A stretch of DNA of 34,168 bases, taken from an uncultured Bacilli bacterium. Lineage in GTDB: Bacteria; Bacillota_I; Bacilli_A; RF39; UBA660. Location: the NCBI GenBank assembly GCA_944359085.1, contig CALVSQ010000011.1, positions 1 through 34,168 of the forward strand. Reading direction: 5' to 3'. Of the stretch, positions 5,580-14,197 are shown one piece after another; the first letter of the stretch is position 1; each line of letters starts with the position of its first letter. A program made the translations under genes and the position numbers. The notes below the pieces were generated by a model. That model did no database searches. It saw nothing but the letters and a program-made list of their open reading frames with translations, and was not told the DNA's origin.

Positions 5580-6968
5580 TTATTTAACTAAAACTGCGCG
5601 AGTTGAACCACTAACACTAATTCCACCATTATAACGATAGAAGAGAAACACTCCTCCAACAGCATTAGGTCCACCACTATAATCTCCACCACGCCAAATC
5701 CAAGAATTAGTCAAATCAAGCAAAACTGATGCATCACCATACCATCCACCATGTTCAATTCCAAATGTTTTTAATGTTTCTTTTGTTGCATCACCTAATT
5801 TTCCACGTCCATGGGTTGTATATGATGTACTATATGTATAAAAATTAAAATACTTACTATTTGGAATATTTTGAGTAGTAAATCCAGCATTACTTGAATA
5901 AAATATTCCACTACTATTTGCCATATTTCCCATGACATATTCCCATGCACCACCAATCATATCATATACACCATATATATTTTGTGTAGTACTTGCTAAC
6001 ATTCCTATTGATGTATTATATGCATTGCAACTACTTGATGATGAACTTCCTGATGTTGCTCCACATCCTGTTATATAACTACTATTATTATTTATTCCTA
6101 CTTCTACACACTTCCCATTTGTACATGTCCCATATTTACTATGTGAAAGGTATGCTACTGCTCCCCACTCCATATTCTTCATCATATGACTATCTCCATT
6201 TAATGAATATGTTGTACTCATATTTTGAATTGCTGTAAAAAATGCTGAAACTGTTTGATTTCTTAAACTTGTTATATTTGGTTTTATTGTTATTTGACTT
6301 GTGCTACCACTTATCTCAAATTTTCCTACCCAAAATCCTGTTAACTCTTGGTTTCCAAATGTAAAGGCAGGATGAGTATACGTACTTGTTCCATTTAATA
6401 TACTTCCATTTATTTCATCTGTACATACCTCACTACTTGTTCCAGAGCCACTCACTGCATCTACACATTTGACTGTTCCACTACTATTAGTTTCACTTTC
6501 AAATTTTATTTGTATTTCTAATGGATTTACACTGCCATTATTACCATTAAATATTGTATATGTATATCTTGGTATCCATACATACCATAATGCTATTTCT
6601 TCTTCGGTTATTGTATCACCAACATTTTTAGTAATACCACTATTTAACACTACGGCATTAGCCCATTCTTTTTTATCATAATCATACCATTCTTCTTTTA
6701 TGTCTGCATATACCCAATTATTTCCATCATAATATACTGGTATCATATTATTTAATAATTCTGGACTATTTGCTCCGCTACTATCTCTATAAGTAGTTTC
6801 TTCTTTTTCTAATTCGTTTCCATATATTTTATCCAATGTATCACTTTTAAATTTATCTATTATTAGTTTGCGACTTCCTAAGATTGCTAAAATACTAAAT
6901 ACAAGTAACAAGAATAATATCAAAATTGAGTATATTATTCCTGATACGGCAAAACCCTTTTTATTCAA
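5580..6968 (-). CDS. Pilin-like anchored protein with FGE/C-type-lectin-like tail; candidate DGR target
   Basis: A 462-aa surface protein. The start is taken as TTG at 6968 (site AGAAGGTG); a longer frame reaches the -35 hexamer and cannot be translated from this promoter. The N-terminus MNKKGFAVSG plus a hydrophobic stretch (about 7-32) resembles a type IV prepilin leader (KKG before F), but residue 5 after the cut is Gly rather than Glu. A linker and a large domain follow, with GFWVGKFEISG, MKNMEWGAVAYL, YDMIGGAWEYVMGN and SWIWRGGDYSGG, the pattern of FGE-sulfatase/C-type-lectin-fold proteins. The last ~38 residues have codons unlike the rest (CTC, CGC, CGT, TTC) and mostly end in T or C, as in variable regions of diversity-generating retroelements. 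Ligand unknown. Confidence 0.8.
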   Translation of the reverse strand: MNKKGFAVSGIIYSILILFLLLVFSILAILGSRKLIIDKFKSDTLDKIYGNELEKEETTYRDSSGANSPELLNNMIPVYYDGNNWVYADIKEEWYDYDKKEWANAVVLNSGITKNVGDTITEEEIALWYVWIPRYTYTIFNGNNGSVNPLEIQIKFESETNSSGTVKCVDAVSGSGTSSEVCTDEINGSILNGTSTYTHPAFTFGNQELTGFWVGKFEISGSTSQITIKPNITSLRNQTVSAFFTAIQNMSTTYSLNGDSHMMKNMEWGAVAYLSHSKYGTCTNGKCVEVGINNNSSYITGCGATSGSSSSSSCNAYNTSIGMLASTTQNIYGVYDMIGGAWEYVMGNMANSSGIFYSSNAGFTTQNIPNSKYFNFYTYSTSYTTHGRGKLGDATKETLKTFGIEHGGWYGDASVLLDLTNSWIWRGGDYSGGPNAVGGVFLFYRYNGGISVSGSTRAVLVK

Positions 6969-6993
6969 TTTAAGCACCTTCTTTACTATGTAA

Positions 6994-7022
6994 ATTATAT
7001 CAAATATAAAATAAAAATACAA
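6994..7022 (-). promoter_or_regulatory. Promoter of the pilin-like gene
   Basis: TTGTAT -35 (7017-7022), 17-bp spacer and TATAAT -10 (6994-6999) with upstream TGA. It lies upstream of the TTG start and inside the longer frame, which decides the start. Confidence 0.78.
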
Positions 7023-7024
7023 TC

Positions 7025-7050
7025 AAAAACAGCTAAAAAAATTAGCTGTT
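7025..7050 (-). terminator. Terminator downstream of yihY-like gene
   Basis: Arms 7028-7036 and 7042-7050 (AACAGCTAA/TTAGCTGTT) followed by U-rich sequence on the minus strand, about 97 bp after the YihY stop. Confidence 0.75.
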
Positions 7051-7110
7051 ATACATTAATACTTATAAGTTTAAAAATGAAACTTCATCGGTACTAAATG
7101 TAGTCTATGT

Positions 7111-7132
7111 AATTGAATATATATATTCAATT
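7111..7132. repeat. 22-bp perfect palindrome
   Basis: AATTGAATATA followed directly by its reverse complement. It is about 15 bp downstream of the YihY stop and has no U run after it, so it is not a normal terminator. It could be an RNA hairpin or a protein-binding site. Confidence 0.6.
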
Positions 7133-7146
7133 ATAATATGTTCATT

Positions 7147-7971
7147 TTATTTTTTATTATTCATTTCAATTTCATAATAATTATGATTAATAGCTATTCC
7201 TAAAACAATTATATATGAAATAATATAAATCAACAACATTAAAATTGCTATATTGGCTAATCCACCATAAATAATATCATAATGAGCTACATTATTTACA
7301 TATATTGAATAAAACGTTGTAATAATTATAATTGCGAAAGTAGCAAATAAAGCACCATAATTAACATATTTACTTTTAATTGTTTTATCAGGAGCAATAG
7401 TATATATAACTTTTATAGTTATAAATATAATTATAAAAGCAATAACAGTTTTAATTAAAATAATTATTATATAGTTATTAGAAATAAATTCTCCTAATAC
7501 ACCAAACGATAATAATTTATTTAAAATAAATGAACCAAAGGCTAAAACAATTAAAACAAATACAAATAATAATAATAGCCAAAAAGTCATAAAAATTGCT
7601 TTAACTCTTCTGTAAATATAATTTTTGTTTTCTGTTTTATATAAGAAATTAGAAGCTGTTATAATACTATCTGGACCATTACTAGCAACAAAAAATCCTA
7701 TAATAACTAATACGATATTAGTGATATTAATGCCACTTCCATCAATAAAAGGTAATAATATTTCTATAACTTCTTTGGGTAAAAAATTACTTACATAATT
7801 AGTTATACTACTAGTTGATAATGACAAACTTGAAGCAACAAGTCCAAATAAACTTATAAGAGGAGCTAAGGAAAGAATTAAGAAAAATGCTAAGTTACCA
7901 GGTAAAATTAGCATTTCTGGTAACCTTAGCACATGCCATAAATCAATTAAAAATTTTTTTATTTTTTTCAT
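7147..7971 (-). CDS. YihY/BrkB family membrane protein
   Basis: A 274-aa integral membrane protein of the YihY (former RNase BN/BrkB) family. About six helices are visible (roughly 22-48, 84-102, 130-155, 163-190, 200-224, 236-260), with the family's LAFFLILSLAPL in the first helix and the GGLANIAILMLLIYIISYIIVLGIAIN end. The molecular role of the family is unsettled; some members have been linked to transport. The start overlaps the stop of the SBP-GGDEF gene by ATGA, so the two are coupled. It is the last gene of a three-gene operon. Confidence 0.92.
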   Translation of the reverse strand: MKKIKKFLIDLWHVLRLPEMLILPGNLAFFLILSLAPLISLFGLVASSLSLSTSSITNYVSNFLPKEVIEILLPFIDGSGINITNIVLVIIGFFVASNGPDSIITASNFLYKTENKNYIYRRVKAIFMTFWLLLLFVFVLIVLAFGSFILNKLLSFGVLGEFISNNYIIIILIKTVIAFIIIFITIKVIYTIAPDKTIKSKYVNYGALFATFAIIIITTFYSIYVNNVAHYDIIYGGLANIAILMLLIYIISYIIVLGIAINHNYYEIEMNNKK

Positions 7972-9995
7972 TCTTTAAAAAATTCTTCTTTATTATTTTT
8001 CATATCTAAAGTTGCTTCATTTATAGCATCATCAATTGTTTTAATTGCATCATTAATCATACTATAACCAATAGCAGCACCAAAACCATGTTTTAATTCT
8101 TTTAATTCTTTTCCTAATTTTCTCATGTAAGTAATTACTTGTTTTTCTTCATAACCTACTAAATATATTAAGAATTCATTACCGTTAGTTCTTATTATTT
8201 CACTATGCTCAATTTGATTTAAAATTAACATATTAGCAGCTTGCTTAATAACAAAATCTCCTTCAGTATGTCCATAGTTATCATTAATATATGATACATT
8301 ATTTAAATCAATTATAATTATAGTTTGTGGATATGTTTCATTACTATCCCATTTTTCAATACATTTATTTAAGTAATTTCTATTTTTTAAAGAAGTTAAA
8401 TTATCTATATATCTTAATTTGTCTTCTTTAGAAAGATTAACCTTTTTCTTTTTTGGTTTTATTTTAATAATAGCTAAAACTATTAATAATATACCAACAA
8501 TACTACCTAAAATAACTGCAACATTTTTCAAAATAATTGGTGCCTTATCAATCAATAATAAATCACTTAAACCTAACGTTATAAATTTTTGTGTATCATT
8601 AAATCTAATATAAAAATCAAAAAATTCATTAAATATTTTATTATCAGAAATATTTCTACTAACAAATGAATAATTGTCAGTATCAAATTGGTATGCTATA
8701 ATAAAATCAGTTAATTTATCGGCATAATAATTATAATTATATAAATCCATAACAATTATACTATCATTATTAAGATTATTAATTAAATCATTCATATTAC
8801 CATAAGCAGTTACTGTTATATTGTTGTTAGTAAAATATTCTGATAACTTACTGTTTTCTAACGATACAATATTATCAACTGATTTTATTGAATTAATTAT
8901 TCTATTATTAGAAGAATGTTTCAAAATAATTGCACTATTTTCATAAACAGGAACTGTATTATAAACATCTAATTTATATTCAGTAGTAGAATTAATTCCA
9001 TAAAATAAATCAATTTGATTAGAATTAAATGCTTCTAACAAACTATTTATATTATTAAATTTTTTATAACTAATCTCAGCATTAGTTAATTTAGAAAAAC
9101 TAGATAATAATTCATAATTTATACCGGTTAATTTATTATCAAATAATGTATCATAAGGAGCATTTTCAACAAAACCATAAACATATCTTTTACTTCTAAA
9201 TTTTACTGTTTCAGAATCATTTATACCTTTGAAAGTTAAATAATTTTTTGCTAAATATTTATTATATAAATCTTCATAATTATTACTAGACCATTTATTA
9301 TAATATTTTGTTAAAATTGTATTTAACTTTTCAGTACTTCCTAAATCTAATACAAAATATTTTTTATAATCACTTATATTATAAGCAATTTTATAATTGT
9401 TATCAATTAATTGTTTTAAATTTGTAGTTTTTAATAAAACGATAGCATTTAAAGTTGAATCGGTTTTATTAAATTCATTTATCAATTCTTCTTCAGTTTC
9501 AAAAGTTTTATAAGTTACATCAGCATTATGTAAATAATTATTAACATTACTTAAATTATTATTTAAAACGCCGATAGTTAGTCCTTCTAAAGAATCTATT
9601 GTTAAATAAGTTCCTTGTTTAGTAGCTAAAATGTAATTATCTTCATAAATTAAAATATTATCTTCTGCTACACTATCAACTAATTTAAATGCATATTCAG
9701 ATTTAACTTCATCACCTAATTTATAAGATACTTTATTAAATGATAAATTAGTTTCTTTATTTAGTGAATCTAAAAAATCTAATATAATTCCTTCGCCATT
9801 ATAACTTAAAATAGGAATACCATCGATTATTGACATATCAATAACATTATTTTTATTACTTTCAATCCATTGTTTTTCAAACAAATTTAAAGTTGTTATT
9901 TTATCTTCTTTAGTTAAAAAATTATATACTAAAAATCCAATTATTAGTAATACTACAACTATTGCACTTATTATAATTATTTTTTTATTCTTCAT
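7968..9995 (-). CDS. Tandem SBP_bac_3-like sensor with degenerate GGDEF domain
   Basis: A 675-aa membrane protein: N-terminal helix (about 5-27), two solute-binding-protein family-3-like lobes outside the cell (about 32-247 and 267-472; the second starts YVYGFVENAPYD and has LTGINYELL), a second helix (about 486-511), and a cytoplasmic GGDEF domain (about 531-670). The GGDEF start (DNLTSLKNRNYL) and first metal Asp (D563 in IDLNN) are kept, but the signature reads RTNGNEF (604-608 NGNEF), losing the third-position acidic residue. It is therefore probably inactive as a diguanylate cyclase. The ATG at 9995 (site AGGTGA) is chosen over a GTG at 10004. It overlaps the upstream gene by 11 nt. Confidence 0.88.
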   Translation of the reverse strand: MKNKKIIIISAIVVVLLIIGFLVYNFLTKEDKITTLNLFEKQWIESNKNNVIDMSIIDGIPILSYNGEGIILDFLDSLNKETNLSFNKVSYKLGDEVKSEYAFKLVDSVAEDNILIYEDNYILATKQGTYLTIDSLEGLTIGVLNNNLSNVNNYLHNADVTYKTFETEEELINEFNKTDSTLNAIVLLKTTNLKQLIDNNYKIAYNISDYKKYFVLDLGSTEKLNTILTKYYNKWSSNNYEDLYNKYLAKNYLTFKGINDSETVKFRSKRYVYGFVENAPYDTLFDNKLTGINYELLSSFSKLTNAEISYKKFNNINSLLEAFNSNQIDLFYGINSTTEYKLDVYNTVPVYENSAIILKHSSNNRIINSIKSVDNIVSLENSKLSEYFTNNNITVTAYGNMNDLINNLNNDSIIVMDLYNYNYYADKLTDFIIAYQFDTDNYSFVSRNISDNKIFNEFFDFYIRFNDTQKFITLGLSDLLLIDKAPIILKNVAVILGSIVGILLIVLAIIKIKPKKKKVNLSKEDKLRYIDNLTSLKNRNYLNKCIEKWDSNETYPQTIIIIDLNNVSYINDNYGHTEGDFVIKQAANMLILNQIEHSEIIRTNGNEFLIYLVGYEEKQVITYMRKLGKELKELKHGFGAAIGYSMINDAIKTIDDAINEATLDMKNNKEEFFKE

Positions 9996-10446
9996 CTTCT
10001 TCACCTACATTATTAGTCCAACTAAATGAAGAAGCACTTTTTGAATGATATCCAATAGATGGATATTGTTTATTATTTTCATTTGTTAAATAAATTTCTA
10101 TATCATAAAAGCTAGTCACTTTAGTACTCAAAGTATCTAATATAATATCACCTAATTTTTGAGCATCAGCTAATTTAGTACTATCTTTTACACTTATAAA
10201 AAATTTCATAACTGCCACATTTGTTTCGTATTTTACCTCTTCCACTAAATTTGAATCAATTATCTTTGATTTTATTTGTTCAATTACAGCATTATCAATT
10301 TCTGGAGCATTATCTAATCTATCACCATATACACTTCCACTACTTGGATAAAACATACGATAAACTGCAAAAGCCATCAAAATAAATAACACTAAACAAA
10401 TAATTCCTACAATTACAATTGTTTTATTTTTTTTCATAAACTTCAT
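9985..10446 (-). CDS. Membrane-anchored 153-aa protein of unknown function
   Basis: A 153-aa protein with one N-terminal helix (about 9-30, after KKNK) and an outside domain of mixed alpha/beta character (residues 45-135), ending in a polar GEEDEE tail. The segment VEEVKYETNVAVMKFFISVKD and the following helix/strand pattern look like a small compact fold, but I do not recognise the family. AGGAG precedes the first ATG. It is the first gene of the operon with the SBP-GGDEF sensor and YihY, overlapping the sensor by 11 nt, which suggests a shared envelope job. Confidence 0.78.
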   Translation of the reverse strand: MKFMKKNKTIVIVGIICLVLFILMAFAVYRMFYPSSGSVYGDRLDNAPEIDNAVIEQIKSKIIDSNLVEEVKYETNVAVMKFFISVKDSTKLADAQKLGDIILDTLSTKVTSFYDIEIYLTNENNKQYPSIGYHSKSASSFSWTNNVGEEDEE

Positions 10447-10467
10447 ATCTTCACTCCTAACAATAAC

Positions 10468-10496
10468 ATTATACTATAAATATATGATTTAATCAA
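10468..10496 (-). promoter_or_regulatory. Promoter of the 153-aa/SBP-GGDEF/YihY operon
   Basis: TTGATT -35 (10491-10496), 17-bp spacer, TATAAT -10 (10468-10473). Confidence 0.75.
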
Positions 10497-10552
10497 TATT
10501 TAAATAATTATTAAAAAATCTTATTTTATTATATTTTAAGCCTTTATTTTAT

Positions 10553-10589
10553 AAAAAAATAGATTTAAATTAATATTAAAATCTATTTT
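10553..10589 (-). terminator. Terminator of the 213-aa gene
   Basis: 11-bp arms at 10556-10566 and 10579-10589 (AAAATAGATTT/AAATCTATTTT) with a U run on the minus strand, about 20 bp after the stop codon. Confidence 0.75.
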
Positions 10590-10607
10590 CAACGTGTATA
10601 TTTTTTA

Positions 10608-11249
10608 TTACTTTCTTTTTACTAAAGTTTTAGGCATAGAAGTATAATATCTATTCAATAATTCTTGTGCTTGATCAATAGAATATAATCTTATTCTTTC
10701 TTGTTCATTCTCTATCGAATGTAATTTTTTCATTATTTCAAATATATCTTTATTATTTCCTTCTGAATTTATTAATAATGCTAATTTATATAATAATCCT
10801 GGATGTTCTGTATATAACACTTCATCACTTATCAAATTTAAACGTGAATTATTAAAACTTTTCATACCCCTAGTATAAAATTTTTCAAATATTTTATCAA
10901 ACATTTCGCTTTCTAAAGTTCTTTTATTATAGCGTGTAAATGAAGGAATCATACCACTGAAACTTTTAGTAAATTCATTATAATTTTCGCTCAATAAAAA
11001 TTCAAGTGCTTTAAATTTGTTTGTCAACCCACAATGAACGCATTCTACAGCATCTGCTTCTTTAGTATAATCAGACGAATGAAAACCAAATGTTTCTTGA
11101 CCTTTTTTTAACACAACAAATAAATGTTCACAATTTTTCATTTCTTCTCTTCTTTTTTCAGTAATATTTTCAGGATAAATTCTTAATTTTCGTAAACATT
11201 GTCCAAATGTGTCATTAACTGGTAATTTTCTTAATTCAATTTCATTCAT
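10608..11249 (-). CDS. Unknown 213-aa protein with possible zinc-binding site
   Basis: A 213-aa soluble protein. The ATG at 11249 has a GAGGTG site; a longer frame extends upstream past an extended -10 at 11272-11280 and is rejected. The N-terminal half has C40-x-H42 and C70-x-x-C73 followed by GL (NCEHLFVV ... ECVHCGLTNKF), a layout that could hold one zinc ion. The C-terminal half is helical and ends basic (TLVKRK). It has its own promoter and terminator, so it is likely monocistronic. I do not recognise the family. It may bind nucleic acid or a partner, but that is inference only. Confidence 0.7.
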   Translation of the reverse strand: MNEIELRKLPVNDTFGQCLRKLRIYPENITEKRREEMKNCEHLFVVLKKGQETFGFHSSDYTKEADAVECVHCGLTNKFKALEFLLSENYNEFTKSFSGMIPSFTRYNKRTLESEMFDKIFEKFYTRGMKSFNNSRLNLISDEVLYTEHPGLLYKLALLINSEGNNKDIFEIMKKLHSIENEQERIRLYSIDQAQELLNRYYTSMPKTLVKRK

Positions 11250-11271
11250 ATTTTCCCACCTCGTACGATAT

Positions 11272-11280
11272 ATTATAGCA
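11272..11280 (-). promoter_or_regulatory. Promoter of the 213-aa gene
   Basis: Extended -10 TGCTATAAT with no clear -35 at the right distance. Confidence 0.55.
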
Positions 11281-11361
11281 TATATTCTTTTATTTTCATA
11301 AATTTTTTCAATTATTTCAATCAAATATTACTATAGAAAATAATTTAATTATAATAATTTC

Positions 11362-11389
11362 AAAAAAAATCCTAAATTTTAGGATTTTT
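11362..11389 (-). terminator. Terminator of the camS-gatCAB operon
   Basis: Arms 11365-11374 and 11380-11389 (AAAAATCCTA/TAGGATTTTT) with a U run on the minus strand; it overlaps the gatB stop. Confidence 0.88.
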
Positions 11390-12773
11390 TTAATACTTCA
11401 ATTAAAGTTTGATTAGCTAAACTTGGATTAATTTTACCTTTACTTTCTTTCATTATTTGGCCCATTAAATATTTAACAGCTCTATCTTTTCCTTCTTTAA
11501 AATCTTTTATTGAATCAGGATTAGCACTAACAACTTTATTAACTATTTCAATAACAAAATTATCATCACTTATTTGTTCCATATTGTTTTCTTTGATAAT
11601 TAAGTCAACATCTTTATCATTTTCTAAAATAATAGATATAATTTCTTTTCCTTGTTTACTAGATATACTTTTTTTATCTAACTTATTTACTAATTTAATA
11701 AAGTTATCTTGACTTAACTTAGTATCCTCTATTTTAATAATATTTTTATTTAAATAAGATAATACATCACCCGTTAATAAATTACTTGCAATAACAGGAT
11801 TACATTTATCAATTACTGATTCTAAGAAATTACAAATATTTTTATTAGAAATAATTGTTTTAATATTATTATTATTTATACCTAATTCAACATATTTATT
11901 CTTTAATTCATCTGTTAAAATAGGCATATTATCACTTATTTCTTTTAACCATTCATCATCAATATAAACAAATGGAATATCTGGTTCTGGAAAATATCTA
12001 TAATCATTTCCTGTTTCTTTATAACGCATTAAAATAGTTGTTTTTGTTTTATCATCAAATCTTCTTGTTTGTTCTACTATTTTCTCGCCTTTTTTAATTA
12101 ATTCTTCTTGCCTTTTAATTTCATAATCAATAGCTAGTCCAACTGAAGAAATAGATCCAATATTTTTAACTTCACATTTTGTTCCTAACTTGTCACTATC
12201 ACTTACTGAAACATTAACATCACAACGCATACTTCCTTCTTCAATTTTAACGTCACTAATACCTAAATATAATAAAGTTTCTCTTAATTTTTCTAAATAT
12301 TCCATAGCTTCTTTTCCATTATTTATACATGGTTTAGTAACTATTTCAATTAAAGGTACACCTGCTCTATTAAAGTTTAATAAAGTATCAGTTGTATGAA
12401 TACTTTTACAAGTATCTTCTTCAATATGCATTCTTTCTAAATATATTTTTTTATTAGAAATTTCGACATATCCATCATAACCAATTGGTGTATCTTGTTG
12501 TGTTATTTGATAACCTTTTGGTAAGTCTGGATAAAAATAATTTTTACGATCAAAATGCATTAACCTATTTATTTTACAATTAAAAGCTAAACAAGCTTTT
12601 AAAGCAAAATCAATTATTCCTTTATTTAATCTTGGTAAAGTTCCAGGATAACCCAAATCTAAAACATTAATATTAGTATTCACTTCATCATTAAAATTAT
12701 TTTTACTTAAGGAAAAAGCTTTAGCCATTGTTTTTAATTCAACGTGTACTTCAATTCCGATTGTTGGTTTCAT
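11379..12773 (-). CDS. gatB: Asp-tRNA(Asn)/Glu-tRNA(Gln) amidotransferase subunit B
   Basis: A 464-aa GatB, the tRNA-binding and kinase subunit that activates Glu or Asp on mischarged tRNA(Gln)/tRNA(Asn). It starts MKPTIGIEVHVELKT and contains LDLGYPGTLPRLN, DRKNYFYPDLPKGYQITQ, NFNRAGVPLIEIVT, SMRCDVNVSV and RYFPEPDIPFV. The C-terminal YqeY-like tRNA-binding tail is present (GQIMKESKGKINP). The cysteine zinc ligands seen near the N-terminus of some GatB proteins are absent. The start overlaps the gatA stop by one base (TAATG) after an AAAGGAGG site. Last gene of the operon. Very confident. Confidence 0.98.
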   Translation of the reverse strand: MKPTIGIEVHVELKTMAKAFSLSKNNFNDEVNTNINVLDLGYPGTLPRLNKGIIDFALKACLAFNCKINRLMHFDRKNYFYPDLPKGYQITQQDTPIGYDGYVEISNKKIYLERMHIEEDTCKSIHTTDTLLNFNRAGVPLIEIVTKPCINNGKEAMEYLEKLRETLLYLGISDVKIEEGSMRCDVNVSVSDSDKLGTKCEVKNIGSISSVGLAIDYEIKRQEELIKKGEKIVEQTRRFDDKTKTTILMRYKETGNDYRYFPEPDIPFVYIDDEWLKEISDNMPILTDELKNKYVELGINNNNIKTIISNKNICNFLESVIDKCNPVIASNLLTGDVLSYLNKNIIKIEDTKLSQDNFIKLVNKLDKKSISSKQGKEIISIILENDKDVDLIIKENNMEQISDDNFVIEIVNKVVSANPDSIKDFKEGKDRAVKYLMGQIMKESKGKINPSLANQTLIEVLKKS

Positions 12774-14197
12774 TACTTTTCCTCCTTTAAGTTATTTTCA
12801 ATATAAGAAGCTAATTGATAAATTTTATCTTCTTCAAAATAATTTCCAATTATATGCATACCAACTGGCAAATTATTTTTATATCCAACTGGTAAACTTA
12901 ACGCTGGTAATCCTGCCATATTAACAGGTATTGTTAATAAATCATCATAGAAGCTTTTTAAAGCATCATCTTGTTTTGTTCCTAATTTGTAAGCAACATC
13001 AGTATTAGTAGGTCCAATAATTAAATCATATTTACTTAAAACACTCACAAAACTATCAGTCATTTCTTTTCTTAATTTTAAAGCTTTATAATAATATACA
13101 TTAGCATTTTCACCACTTAAAATATAAGATCCAATCATAATTCTTCTTTTTACTTCATTACCAAATCCAATATTTCTAGTATTTTTATATAATTCATCAA
13201 CATTTTTAAAATCATCTACTTTTAAACCATATCTAATACCATCATAACGCGCTAAATTACTACTTGCTTCACCTAAAGCAATAACTTGATATAAAGGTAT
13301 TGCATATTCTAAATAGTCAATATCAACATAATCAACTTGGCAACCTTTTTCTTTTAATAAATTAATTATATTTATTATTTTTTCTCTTACAGTTTTATCA
13401 ATTACTTCACTCATATAGTAATTTGGAACAGCTATTTTTAAATTAGTTATATCTTTACCAATTAAAGAAGTATAATCTTTCACTTCTTTATTAGATGAAG
13501 TTAAGTCATTTTTATCTTGTCCACTTATAACATTTAATAATAAAGCATTTTCATAAACATTTCTTGTAATAGGTCCTACTTGATCTAAACTAGACGCAAA
13601 AGCAATTACACCATATCTTGATACTCTACCATAAGTAGGCTTTAACCCTACTAAACCGCAAAAACTAGAAGGTTGTCTAATAGATCCACCAGTATCGGTA
13701 CCTAATGAAAAAGGAGTAATACCAGTGGCTACACAAGCAGCCGAACCAGATGATGAGCCACCAGGTACTAAAGTATTATCAATTGGATTTAAAGTATTAC
13801 CAAAATAACTAGTTTCACCAGTTGAACCCATCGCAAATTCATCCATGTTAGTTTTACCAATTATAATCATGTTTTTTTCTTTTATTTTTGTAATTACAGT
13901 TGCATCATAAATTGGAATAAAATCTTCTAAAATATGACTAGCAGCAGTTGTTCTTAAATCCTTAGTTACGATATTATCTTTGATAGCAATAGGTAATCCA
14001 AATAATATATTATCTACTTCTTTATCTTCTAATTCTTTAGCTTTTTTAATTGCATCTTCTTTATTTAAAGTTATAAAACAATTTAAATTAGTTTCTTCAA
14101 TTCTATCAAAAGCTTCATTAACTAAATCAATTGGTTTTATTTCTTTATTTTTCAATTTTTCATTTATTGTTTTTATATCTAAATCTAAATATCTCAT
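12773..14197 (-). CDS. gatA: Glutamyl-tRNA(Gln) amidotransferase subunit A
   Basis: A 474-aa amidase-signature enzyme that releases ammonia from glutamine for the GatB reaction. The Ser-cisSer-Lys triad is intact: K73 (LPIAIKDN), S148 (PGGSSSGSAAC) and S172 (DTGGSIRQPSS), with the same spacing as in S. aureus GatA. GLVGLKPTYGRVSRYG and the C-terminal GLPALSLPVGY are conserved. The start overlaps gatC by ATGA with an AAAGGTGAT site. Order C-A-B as in Bacillus. Presence of GatCAB suggests indirect Gln-tRNA and/or Asn-tRNA synthesis. Confidence 0.98.
   Translation of the reverse strand: MRYLDLDIKTINEKLKNKEIKPIDLVNEAFDRIEETNLNCFITLNKEDAIKKAKELEDKEVDNILFGLPIAIKDNIVTKDLRTTAASHILEDFIPIYDATVITKIKEKNMIIIGKTNMDEFAMGSTGETSYFGNTLNPIDNTLVPGGSSSGSAACVATGITPFSLGTDTGGSIRQPSSFCGLVGLKPTYGRVSRYGVIAFASSLDQVGPITRNVYENALLLNVISGQDKNDLTSSNKEVKDYTSLIGKDITNLKIAVPNYYMSEVIDKTVREKIINIINLLKEKGCQVDYVDIDYLEYAIPLYQVIALGEASSNLARYDGIRYGLKVDDFKNVDELYKNTRNIGFGNEVKRRIMIGSYILSGENANVYYYKALKLRKEMTDSFVSVLSKYDLIIGPTNTDVAYKLGTKQDDALKSFYDDLLTIPVNMAGLPALSLPVGYKNNLPVGMHIIGNYFEEDKIYQLASYIENNLKEEK

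Noticed and set aside
5993-6681. Plus-strand ORFs opposite the pilin-like gene
   Set aside because: They are antisense to a well-supported gene, lack ribosome sites and give low-complexity proteins.
6969-7022. Longer N-terminus of the pilin-like protein
   Set aside because: The extra codons cover the -10 and reach the -35 of the promoter; the TTG at 6968 has the ribosome site.
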